Under the pieces are notes generated by a model. That model was not told the origin of the DNA. It was given only the letters and a program-made list of their open reading frames with translations, and did no database searches. A DNA stretch of 5,858 nt from assembly GCA_964569055.1 (NCBI GenBank), contig CAZMSZ010000447.1, forward strand, positions 1-5,858, written 5' to 3'. Shown piece after piece: positions 1 through 4,925 of this stretch. Each line of letters begins with the position of its first letter. Position 1 is the stretch's first letter. The position numbers were made by a program, and so were the translations under genes. This stretch comes from JAWLGW01 sp964569055. GTDB taxonomy: Bacteria; Planctomycetota; J058.

Positions 1-46
1 GACCGCTTCGGTGCGGGGCTCGCGTTGGGGGACGGGCCGCGGCTCG

Positions 47-111
47 GAGTCCGATACGGATTCGGACTCCGATTCCGATTCCGACTCCGATTCCGACTCC
101 GATTCGACTCC
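47..111. repeat. GAYTCC hexanucleotide microsatellite
   Basis: About eleven tandem units of GATTCC/GACTCC run from 47 to 111. The first units are degenerate (GAGTCC, GATACG, GATTCG) and one unit near 101-105 has lost a base. One frame would read as alternating Ser-Asp, but this follows from the repeat and there is no gene context for it. The array ends about 65 nt before the predicted retron RNA. Similar short-unit arrays occur between genes in high-GC myxobacteria, which is background knowledge. A role in retron expression is not shown. Confidence 0.9.
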
Positions 112-114
112 AAC

Positions 115-139
115 GAGCACGAGCACAGAGCACGAGCAC
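115..139. repeat. GAGCAC hexamer repeat
   Basis: Four copies of GAGCAC lie at 115-120, 121-126, 128-133 and 134-139, with one extra A at 127. This is a second hexamer array of a different unit, separated from the GAYTCC array by only three bases. Slippage most likely produced both. Confidence 0.85.
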
Positions 140-163
140 GGAATGGCGTCGGCGCTGCCCTCC

Positions 164-172
164 TGCTACGGT
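164..172 (+). promoter_or_regulatory. Candidate extended -10 promoter of the retron
   Basis: The sequence TGC-TACGGT fits an extended -10 element (TGN followed by TANNNT). A start seven bases after its last T falls at about 179, which is the 5' edge of the a1 repeat, where a retron primary transcript is expected to begin. No convincing -35 is visible (144-149 reads TGGCGT), which is tolerable for an extended -10. The call rests on motif plus position. Confidence 0.45.
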
Positions 173-177
173 CCCGC

Positions 178-196
178 CGTGGTGCCTACGCCTCGA
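178..196 (+). repeat. Retron a1 repeat (inverted partner at 327-344)
   Basis: This is the left arm of the inverted repeat closing the retron RNA. Pairs run C178-G344, G179-C343 and so on to A196-U327, with C186 bulged. Its CCTCGA core (191-196) can also pair with TCGAGG at 198-203 or TCGAG at 255-259, so alternative local folds are possible. Confidence 0.82.
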
Positions 197-251
197 GTCG
201 AGGCTCTGGTCTTCGTGGCCAGGGACGCTCCGGGGATACCCCGGGGGACGC

Positions 252-331
252 CGGTCGAGTTGGACGTGTCGACGCACGGCGGACGGTGCGGCAGGCCGCA
301 CACCCCGCCGCGCACGACGGGAACGGTCGAG
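252..331 (+). repeat. Direct repeat CGGTCGAG flanking the msd
   Basis: The octamer CGGTCGAG occurs at 252-259 and again at 324-331. The two copies bracket the msd hairpin: the right copy covers the expected start of reverse transcription and the beginning of a2, and the left copy lies near the expected end. It may be chance, or it may mark the copied segment. Confidence 0.6.
268..318 (+). other. msd long hairpin (templated msDNA stem)
   Basis: The lower stem pairs 268-271 with 315-318. After one mismatch and a bulge, 274-275 pair with 312-313. After an A-C mismatch (276/311), 277-282 pair with 305-310. An internal loop leads to an apical stem 286-291/296-301 with a four-base loop (292-295). 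A single long, slightly imperfect GC-rich hairpin is the usual shape of the DNA part of a retron. The fold was drawn by hand, without energy calculation. Confidence 0.65.
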
Positions 332-344
332 GCGTAGCGCCACG
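327..344 (+). repeat. Retron a2 repeat (inverted partner at 178-196)
   Basis: This is the right arm of the inverted repeat. It ends five bases before the ATG of the RT gene. The same bases can form a hairpin with 342-348, so pairing with a1 and formation of that hairpin exclude each other. Confidence 0.82.
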
Positions 345-348
345 CCTC
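329..348 (+). promoter_or_regulatory. Hairpin directly before the RT start codon
   Basis: GAGGCGT (329-335) pairs perfectly with ACGCCTC (342-348) around a six-base loop (336-341), so the stem abuts the AUG at 349. Fourteen of its bases belong to or overlap a2, so it cannot coexist with the a1/a2 stem. No Shine-Dalgarno lies at the normal distance from the AUG; the nearest GAGG (329-332) is inside the hairpin. A role in controlling RT translation is inference. Confidence 0.55.
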
Positions 349-2235
349 ATGACGGGGTCCAGCGAGCGACGGCTCGAGGCCGGGGACTGGGTGGTCGCCC
401 GTGGGTCGGCGGCGCCGGGGCTCGGCAAGCTGAGCGGCGGGGAGTACGACCCCGGCGACGGCGCGCTGGTGCGCGCGCGGGTGGAGTACGCGGCCGGCGT
501 GCGCTGGCTGCCGCCGGGCGAGCTGGAGCGGGTCCTCCCACGGGAGGAGGCGGCCCTGGTCGAGCGGGCGCTCGCGCGCGAGCTCGTCCCCGCGCCGCGC
601 GCGGCGGTGCTGCGCGAGGCCCTGAGCGGGTTCGTCTCGGGGGAGCGCGCCTACGTCCGCACGCCGGGGCTGCTCGATCTGCTGTGGGCCGCGCGCGGCG
701 AGCCGGGCGGCGCGTCGGGCCTGGTGGGCTTCTTCGACCGCGGTCACGAGGCGCTGACGGAGGTGCGCGCGAGCGCGCGCGCCGCTCACGAGGAGCTCGA
801 GGTCGCGCCGAGGCCAGCGGCGGGGCCCGCGTCGCCGCGCTCTCCCGAGCCGCAGCAGCCGCTGAGCGAGCTCCTGGACCGGATCGCCGCGGCCAAGGAG
901 CGGCTGGCGGCCAGCGGGGGCCTCGTCGGTGCGCGCGTCCCCCGGGCCAAGGTCGAGGTGGCCCTCGGCCTGGCGGCCGCCTTCTTGGCCAGCGACTGGA
1001 CCGTGGCGGGCATGGTCCGCTGCGCCCAGCGCGTGCTCGGCGAGCGGGCGCGCTGGACGCGCGGGCTGGCGCGGCGAGCGCTCGCGGAGTTCCCCGAGCC
1101 GCCGCGTCACGACGAGGCGAGCCTGGCCGTGTTCGTGGGCCGCGACGACGGCTTCGAGCGCGCGTGGGTGCGGCGGACGCTGCGGATCCGCACGCTCCTG
1201 CTCAGCCCGCCGGCCATGCGGGTGCGGCGTCGCTTCCCGGTCCCGTCGCTCGCGGGGGCGCGCGACCTCGCGGCCTGGCTGGGGCTCGACCTCCCCGACC
1301 TCGAGTGGCTGGCCGATCCCCGCCTCCTGCTCGCCCGCGCGCCGGTCGGGCCGCTGCAGCACTACCACTACCACTGGCTGCGCAAGGCGAACGGCTCGCT
1401 GCGGCTGGTCGAGGCGCCCAAGGAGCTGCTGAAGGCGACGCAGCGCAAGCTCCTGCGCGAGCTCCTGGCCCACGTCCCGCCCCACGACGCGGCCCACGGG
1501 TTTCGCGCCGGCCGCTCGGTGCTCGGCTACGCCGCGCCCCACTGCGGCCAAGATCTGGTGCTGCGCCTCGACCTGCGCGCGTTCTTCCCCTCGATCCGCG
1601 CGGCGCGGATCGCGGCCACCTTCCGCGAGCTGGGCTACCCGCGGCAGGTGGCGTTCCTGCTCGCGGCGCTGGTGACGACCCGCACGCCCGAGGACGTGCT
1701 CGAGTCGGGCCGGCTCGGCGCCGCGGACGTGGGGCTGCTGCGCCAGCGGCACCTACCGCAGGGCGCCCCGACCTCGCCCGCGCTCGCCAACCTGTGCGCG
1801 TATCGGCTCGACGTCCGCCTCGCGGCCGCGGCGACCGCGGCCGGCGCGCGCTACACGCGCTACGCCGACGACCTCGCCTTCTCGGGCGGCCCGAGCTTCC
1901 GCAAGCGCGCCCGACGCTTCGTGGCGCTCGCGGCGCGGATCGCGGTCGACGAGGGGTTCGAGGTCAACTGGCGCAAGACGCGCTGGATGCGCCGGAGCGG
2001 CCGGCAGCGGCTGGCCGGCCTGGTGGTGAACGAGCGCCCCCGCCCGAGCCGGGCCGAGTTCGACCTGCTCGAGGCCACGCTCACCAACTGCGCGCGTCAC
2101 GGTCCCGAGGGTCAGAACCGCGCGCAGGTGCCCGACTGGCGCGCCCACCTCCGCGGCCGCGTGGCCTGGTTCGAGCACGCCGACCCGCCCCGCGGGGCGA
2201 AGCTGCGCGCGCTGTTCGAGCGGATCGCCTGGTAG
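349..2235 (+). CDS. Retron-type reverse transcriptase with long N-terminal extension
   Basis: This RNA-directed DNA polymerase (628 aa) should copy the adjacent msd to make branched msDNA. The RT core begins near HYHYHW (338-343). Visible motifs are HGFRAGRS (383-390), YAAPH (394-398, matching the retron NAxxH motif), LDLRAFFPSI with catalytic D408, LPQGAPTSP (469-477), YADD (505-508, D507 and D508) and RQRLAGLVVN (552-561, matching the retron VTG motif). The thumb region ends normally in a W-terminal helix, so the enzyme looks intact. The first ~335 residues are extra compared with ~320-aa enterobacterial retron RTs: a β-rich stretch 9-63 (GDWVVARG, VRWLPPGELERV) that could be an SH3/Tudor-like fold, a Pro/Ala linker (153-171) and a helical region (172-335). 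ATG 349 was chosen because it follows a2 by 5 nt; the frame is open further upstream but there translates repeat and ncRNA. No fused toxin or nuclease is recognised. Confidence 0.95.
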   Translation: MTGSSERRLEAGDWVVARGSAAPGLGKLSGGEYDPGDGALVRARVEYAAGVRWLPPGELERVLPREEAALVERALARELVPAPRAAVLREALSGFVSGERAYVRTPGLLDLLWAARGEPGGASGLVGFFDRGHEALTEVRASARAAHEELEVAPRPAAGPASPRSPEPQQPLSELLDRIAAAKERLAASGGLVGARVPRAKVEVALGLAAAFLASDWTVAGMVRCAQRVLGERARWTRGLARRALAEFPEPPRHDEASLAVFVGRDDGFERAWVRRTLRIRTLLLSPPAMRVRRRFPVPSLAGARDLAAWLGLDLPDLEWLADPRLLLARAPVGPLQHYHYHWLRKANGSLRLVEAPKELLKATQRKLLRELLAHVPPHDAAHGFRAGRSVLGYAAPHCGQDLVLRLDLRAFFPSIRAARIAATFRELGYPRQVAFLLAALVTTRTPEDVLESGRLGAADVGLLRQRHLPQGAPTSPALANLCAYRLDVRLAAAATAAGARYTRYADDLAFSGGPSFRKRARRFVALAARIAVDEGFEVNWRKTRWMRRSGRQRLAGLVVNERPRPSRAEFDLLEATLTNCARHGPEGQNRAQVPDWRAHLRGRVAWFEHADPPRGAKLRALFERIAW

Positions 2236-2285
2236 CGGCCGCCGAGCCGGCGATTCGTCGATCGCACCCCCGCGCGAGGGGCGTC

Positions 2286-2294
2286 TGGCACACT
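2286..2294 (+). promoter_or_regulatory. Possible leaderless promoter (extended -10 like)
   Basis: TGG-CACACT resembles an extended -10 with C in place of the first T, and shares its pattern with the TGC-TACGGT element before the retron RNA. A start seven bases downstream would fall at about 2301, on the GTG at 2302. There is no Shine-Dalgarno, so a leaderless transcript is plausible. The evidence is weak. Confidence 0.3.
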
Positions 2295-2301
2295 CGGGTC
2301 C

Positions 2302-2625
2302 GTGACCGCGCCCACCTGCCCCCAGTTCACGGCCGACACCTGGGCGAACGGCAGCCCGGCGATCGACGTCTCGCCCTACGAGTACGCGCACTTCCTGATC
2401 CTGCTCCAGCACCTGTGCACGACGTACGGCGCGCCGCTGCCGGCCGTCGTCGAGACCTTGGACGGCTACCTTGCGGACCTCGAGCTACCGGGCGCCAGGG
2501 TCCAGCTCCTCCTCGACAACTGGACCTTCTCGTTCGCGTTCAGCGACGCGGCGGTGCGCGATCGGGTGCTGGCAGACCTCCAGGCGCTGCCGCGCGACGC
2601 GTTCGCGGTGCCGCCGTCGGCTTGA
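2302..2625 (+). CDS. Hypothetical protein, 107 aa
   Basis: I do not recognise this protein. It starts at GTG 2302 and is 107 aa. It has strong G/C preference at third codon positions and a balanced amino-acid composition, which supports a real gene. It is mildly acidic and probably α-helical in its centre (EYAHFLILLQHLCTTYG and AVVETLDGYLADLE), with a hydrophobic LLLDNWTFSFAF stretch near residues 71-82. There is no signal peptide, and no transmembrane segment long enough to be convincing. It begins 66 nt after the RT stop on the same strand. It may be read from its own leaderless promoter or by read-through from the retron. It could be an accessory protein, but nothing in the sequence proves this. 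Confidence 0.72.
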   Translation: MTAPTCPQFTADTWANGSPAIDVSPYEYAHFLILLQHLCTTYGAPLPAVVETLDGYLADLELPGARVQLLLDNWTFSFAFSDAAVRDRVLADLQALPRDAFAVPPSA

Positions 2626-2714
2626 CGATCCGCGCCAGGTCTGACCGAGCGGCGCGCGCGGCGGGATTTGCTCGCTCGTCCGTCGCGCCGCCGCTGGCGT
2701 ACTGGCCCACCCCC

Positions 2715-3149
2715 GTGCAGACCTTCCTCCCATTCGCCGACTACCGCCGCTGCGCCGAGGTCCTTGACGACCGGCGGCTGGGCAAGCAGCGGGTGGAGGT
2801 CCTGCAGATCCTCAACGCGCTGCGCGGGAAGAGCCGGGGGTGGCAGAGCCATCCCGCGGTCCTCATGTGGCGCGGCTACGAGGCCGCGCTCGTCGAGTAC
2901 GGGCTCGAGATCACCGCGGAGTGGCGCCGCCGCGGTTTCCGCGACACGTGTCGGGACAAGATCGCCGCCTACGCGCCGAGCCGCTCGGCGCGGCCGGCTC
3001 CACGGCCTACGTGGATCACGAGCCGCAAGCTCCACCGCTCGCACCGCTCGGCCCTGGTCCGCAAGGCGCCCGAGCACTACCGGCGCTACTTCCCGCGCGT
3101 CCCCGACGACCTGCCGTACTACTGGCCGGGAGCGGCGCCGGCGCCCTGA
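2715..3149 (+). CDS. MSMEG_6728-like protein (possible pyrimidine-dimer glycosylase fold)
   Basis: This 144-aa protein matches a small, widespread bacterial family that I know as MSMEG_6728-like. Family signatures are MQTFLPF at the N-terminus, LDDRRLGKQRVEVLQIL (17-33), HPAVLMWRGYEAAL (46-59), LHRSHRSALVRK (106-117) and LPYYWP near the end. The order of helices and the Lys/Arg-rich C-terminal part recall T4 endonuclease V (Pyr_excise) glycosylases, which cut at UV-induced pyrimidine dimers. That link is inference, and the endonuclease V catalytic Thr2 is Gln here. GTG 2715 was chosen because the family begins with MQTFLP; the frame is open upstream. No clear Shine-Dalgarno is seen. The last 31 nt overlap the convergent sigma-factor gene. 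Confidence 0.82.
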   Translation: MQTFLPFADYRRCAEVLDDRRLGKQRVEVLQILNALRGKSRGWQSHPAVLMWRGYEAALVEYGLEITAEWRRRGFRDTCRDKIAAYAPSRSARPAPRPTWITSRKLHRSHRSALVRKAPEHYRRYFPRVPDDLPYYWPGAAPAP

Positions 3150-4366
3150 GCTCCTCCGGGCTCCGCAGCGGCCCGGAGCGCCGCGTTGAGCCGTGCGGCC
3201 TGGCGGGTGAGGTGGTCGCGCTCGGGCAGGTTGGGCGCCGCGCGGGCGGCTTCGGCATAGAGCCGTGCTGCGGTGGGCAGGTCACCGTCGCGCTCGTGGA
3301 GATACGCGGCGGCGGCGCGGTAGCGGGGCAGGGCGGGGTCGAGCTCCGCCAGGGCGGCCAGGCCGGCCTTCGGCCCCAAGGCCTCCCCGACCGCGACCGC
3401 GCGATTGAGGCGAGCGACCGGGTTGTCGGTCAGTAGCACGAGCTCGTCGTACCACTCGACGATCTGCGGCCAGTCAGTTTCGGCGGCGGTCGGGGCGTCG
3501 GCGTGGAGCGCGGCGATCGCGGCCTGGGCCTGGAACTCGCCCAGGCGGTCGCGGGCGAGGGCTCGTTGGAGCATGTCGATCCCCTCGGCGATCAGGCGCG
3601 TGTCCCACCGGGTGCGGTCCTGCTCGGCGAGGGGCACCAGGCGGCCGTCGGGGCCGGTCCGTGCGGGTCGGCGGGCGTGGTGGAGCAGCATGAGCGCGAG
3701 CAGGCCCAGGACCTCCTCGTGGTCGATTCGGGCCGCGAGCTGGCGCGTGAGCCGGATCGCCTCGGCGGCGAGGTCGACGTCGCCCGAGTAGCCCTCGTTG
3801 AACACGAGGTAGAGCACCCGCAGCACCGTGGCCACGCTGCCGGGTTGATTGAAGCGGACGTCCGAGACGAATCTCGGATCGGCACAAGCAGAAGAAGCTA
3901 TTTTTCGACCTTCGCGGAGCGGACTACAACCATGCCTACNNNNNNNNNNGGTGGCCTCGGGCACGAGGTAGGCCTGCGCGATCTGTCGGGTGGTCAGCCC
4001 GCCGACCGCGCGCAGCGTGAGCGCGACGGCCGAGGCGGGCGTCAGGGACGGGTGCGCGCACAGGAAGTAGAGCTGGAGCGTGTCGTCCGTCACCTCGCCC
4101 GACGAGCAGGGCGCGGGCTCGCGCTCCATGAGGAGGAGCTCGCGCTGCCGCCGCGAGGTCTCGGCGCGGTTCGCGTCGAGGAACTTGCGCCAGGCCACGG
4201 TGACCAGCCAGCTCTTGGGGTCGCGCGGCGGCTCGCCCGTCCACGAGCGCACGGCTTCGATCAGGGCGTCCTGCACGGCGTCCTCGGCCGCCGCGAACTC
4301 GACTCCGCGGCGGACGAGGATCCCGATCACGGCGGGGGTGAGGGTCCGCAGCAGGACCTCATCCAC
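3119..4366 (-). CDS. ECF42-type RNA polymerase sigma factor with C-terminal extension (contains assembly gap)
   Basis: It directs RNA polymerase to selected promoters, probably including its own operon. As drawn it has 415 aa from GTG 4366. The σ2 region is at about 15-75 (AEDAVQDALIEAVRSW, DPKSWLVTVAWRKFLD). The σ4 region begins at DDTLQLYFLCAHPSLTP (94-110) and continues with LTTRQIAQAYLVPEAT (124-139), where the Ns interrupt it. After the gap the DUF6596 signature VLRVLYLVFNEGYSGD follows, then a long TPR-like C-terminal extension (WDTRLIAEGIDML, EWYDELVLLTDNPVARLNRAVAVGE, AARLYAEAA). The usual MAQRISRAK motif after EAT is missing, and about 34 odd residues stand in its place, most likely through misassembly. 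Six nt separate it from the YciI gene stop, and GGAG (4376-4379) overlaps that gene's end, so translation is probably coupled. ECF42 genes typically neighbour DGPF proteins, as here. Confidence 0.85.
   Translation of the reverse strand: MDEVLLRTLTPAVIGILVRRGVEFAAAEDAVQDALIEAVRSWTGEPPRDPKSWLVTVAWRKFLDANRAETSRRQRELLLMEREPAPCSSGEVTDDTLQLYFLCAHPSLTPASAVALTLRAVGGLTTRQIAQAYLVPEATXXXXRHGCSPLREGRKIASSACADPRFVSDVRFNQPGSVATVLRVLYLVFNEGYSGDVDLAAEAIRLTRQLAARIDHEEVLGLLALMLLHHARRPARTGPDGRLVPLAEQDRTRWDTRLIAEGIDMLQRALARDRLGEFQAQAAIAALHADAPTAAETDWPQIVEWYDELVLLTDNPVARLNRAVAVGEALGPKAGLAALAELDPALPRYRAAAAYLHERDGDLPTAARLYAEAARAAPNLPERDHLTRQAARLNAALRAAAEPGGAQGAGAAPGQ
3844..3939. other. Anomalous low-GC segment next to the gap
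   Basis: These 96 nt have about 53% GC, against more than 70% on both sides, and do not encode the residues expected between σ4 and the DUF6596 signature. On the + strand, frame 3871-3939 reads KKLFFDLRGADYNHAY at its end, which looks protein-like but has a stop upstream at 3850-3852. It is probably a chimeric contig end or low-quality read; a real insertion is less likely. Confidence 0.6.
3940..3949. other. Assembly gap (10 Ns)
   Basis: Ten undetermined bases join two contigs inside the sigma-factor gene. The true gap length is unknown, so the reading frame across it cannot be trusted. Confidence 0.99.
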
Positions 4367-4372
4367 CGACCG

Positions 4373-4780
4373 TCACTCCGTGGTCGGCGCGCACCCGGTC
4401 AGGAACGGGCGCAGCTCGAGCCACTCGTGGATCGGCTTGCCCCCCGCGCCCGGCGCCGCCGACAGCTCGCCGGCCAGCTCGAGCGCCCGCTCGTAGGTCT
4501 CGACGTCGATCACCATCCACCCGGCGATCAGGTCCTTGGTCTCCGCGAACGGCCCGTCCGTGACCGGCGGCCGCCCCTCGCCGCCGTAGCGCACGAACGT
4601 GCCCTCCGGCGAGAGCGCCTGGCTGTCGACGAACTCCCCGGTCTTCTCGAGCCGAGCCGCGAAGTCCCCCATGTACTTCACGTGCGCCGAGACCTCCTCG
4701 GGCGTCCACTGGTCCATGGGCACGTTGTTGACCGCCGCCGGCGCGCCCCGGTAGTGCTTGAGAAGCAGATACTTGGCCAT
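4373..4780 (-). CDS. YciI-family (DGPF domain) protein
   Basis: This 135-aa protein has the α/β ferredoxin-like YCII-related fold. Landmarks are MAKYLLLKHYRG at the N-terminus, a mid-domain EFVDSQALSPEGTFVRYGG strand and hairpin, the diagnostic DGPFAETKDLIAGWMVIDV segment, and a C-terminal PIHEWLELRPF. The family is usually a single compact domain of 95-135 aa. Its chemistry is unsettled for most members, with hydrolase-like or ligand-binding roles suggested. ATG 4780 has a strong AGGAGG (4786-4791) five bases upstream. It is the first gene of a two-gene operon with the ECF42 sigma factor, the standard arrangement for DGPF proteins, so it is a likely target of that sigma factor. The function of the pair in the cell is not known. 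Confidence 0.93.
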   Translation of the reverse strand: MAKYLLLKHYRGAPAAVNNVPMDQWTPEEVSAHVKYMGDFAARLEKTGEFVDSQALSPEGTFVRYGGEGRPPVTDGPFAETKDLIAGWMVIDVETYERALELAGELSAAPGAGGKPIHEWLELRPFLTGCAPTTE

Positions 4781-4785
4781 GTCGT

Positions 4786-4791
4786 CCTCCT
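4786..4791 (-). promoter_or_regulatory. Strong ribosome binding site of the YciI gene
   Basis: On the minus strand AGGAGG lies five bases before ATG 4780. It is the best Shine-Dalgarno in the window and fixes the start of the YciI gene. Confidence 0.85.
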
Positions 4792-4828
4792 GGGTGTCGT
4801 GCGGCCCCTCGGCCGCGTCCACCCCCGA

Positions 4829-4855
4829 GACGGAGCCGCCCTGGGGTTCTCGACA
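4829..4855 (-). promoter_or_regulatory. Candidate ECF42 promoter (TGTCGA-N17-CGTC)
   Basis: Minus-strand TGTCGA (4850-4855) and CGTC (4829-4832) are separated by exactly 17 bases. As I recall, ECF42 sigma factors recognise TGTCGA at -35 and a CGTC-like -10. The element lies 48 bases before the YciI start, so the sigma factor encoded by the second gene would activate its own operon. Sequence and spacing are seen; recognition is inferred. Confidence 0.62.
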
Positions 4856-4866
4856 TCCCACCCGAA

Positions 4867-4879
4867 CGAGATTATCTCG
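4867..4879. promoter_or_regulatory. 13-bp perfect palindrome
   Basis: CGAGAT-T-ATCTCG is a perfect dyad with six-base arms. It lies 11 bases upstream of the candidate ECF42 -35 and in the 145-bp space between the YciI and AlkD-like genes. It could be an operator; it also contains GATAAT on the minus strand, without a matching -35. Function unknown. Confidence 0.4.
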
Positions 4880-4925
4880 CCCGACCCAAACCCCGATCCG
4901 GCACGTCGTTAGCGCGCCCCGCGCC

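Larger units (their letters stand above)
178..344 (+). ncRNA. Retron msr-msd non-coding RNA
   Basis: This RNA would be both template and primer for the RT encoded immediately downstream. The a1 repeat (178-196) pairs with a2 (327-344): 18 pairs with one bulged C (186) and one G-U (183/339). G197 directly follows a1 and sits at the stem junction, where the 2'-5' branching G of retrons is found; with a 5' end at 178 it is nucleotide 20. Two msr stem-loops follow: 204-224 (8 pairs including two G-U, loop UUCGU) and 228-246 (8 pairs including one G-U, triloop AUA). The msd hairpin spans 268-318. Reverse transcription would begin near 323-326 and run back to about 250-260, giving an msDNA of roughly 65-75 nt. 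Architecture and position are seen directly; branch point and end points are inferred from known retrons such as Ec86 and Mx162. Confidence 0.8.

Noticed and set aside
11..337. Open frame with a Ser-Asp repeat
   Set aside because: The Ser-Asp run is only the reading of the GAYTCC repeat, and the rest lies in the retron RNA. There is no ribosome site and no family resemblance.
25..348. Upstream extension of the RT reading frame to ATG 25
   Set aside because: It would translate the microsatellite and the whole retron RNA into Arg-rich low-complexity sequence. ATG 349 right after a2 fits retron organisation.
166..1752. Long open frame antisense to the RT gene
   Set aside because: High-GC DNA gives long open antisense frames. 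Its product is Arg/Ala/Pro-rich, and the sense strand has all RT motifs.
349..2235. Group II intron or diversity-generating RT
   Set aside because: There is no maturase or endonuclease domain, no intron RNA domains V/VI around it and no template/variable repeat pair. The motifs are of retron type.
2268..2281. Terminator after the RT gene
   Set aside because: The small CCCC/GGGG hairpin is short and has no T-tract, so it is not convincing as an intrinsic terminator.
2626..2714. Promoter between the 107-aa gene and the MSMEG_6728-like gene
   Set aside because: TTGCTC (2668-2673) has no -10 at a usable distance. I see no supported site in this 89-nt space.
3877..3895. Adapter contamination beside the gap
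   Set aside because: CAAGCAGAAGA (3885-3895) and GATCGG (3877-3882) recall the beginnings of Illumina adapters, but the match stops after 11 and 6 bases. Chance is more likely, though a poor contig end remains probable.
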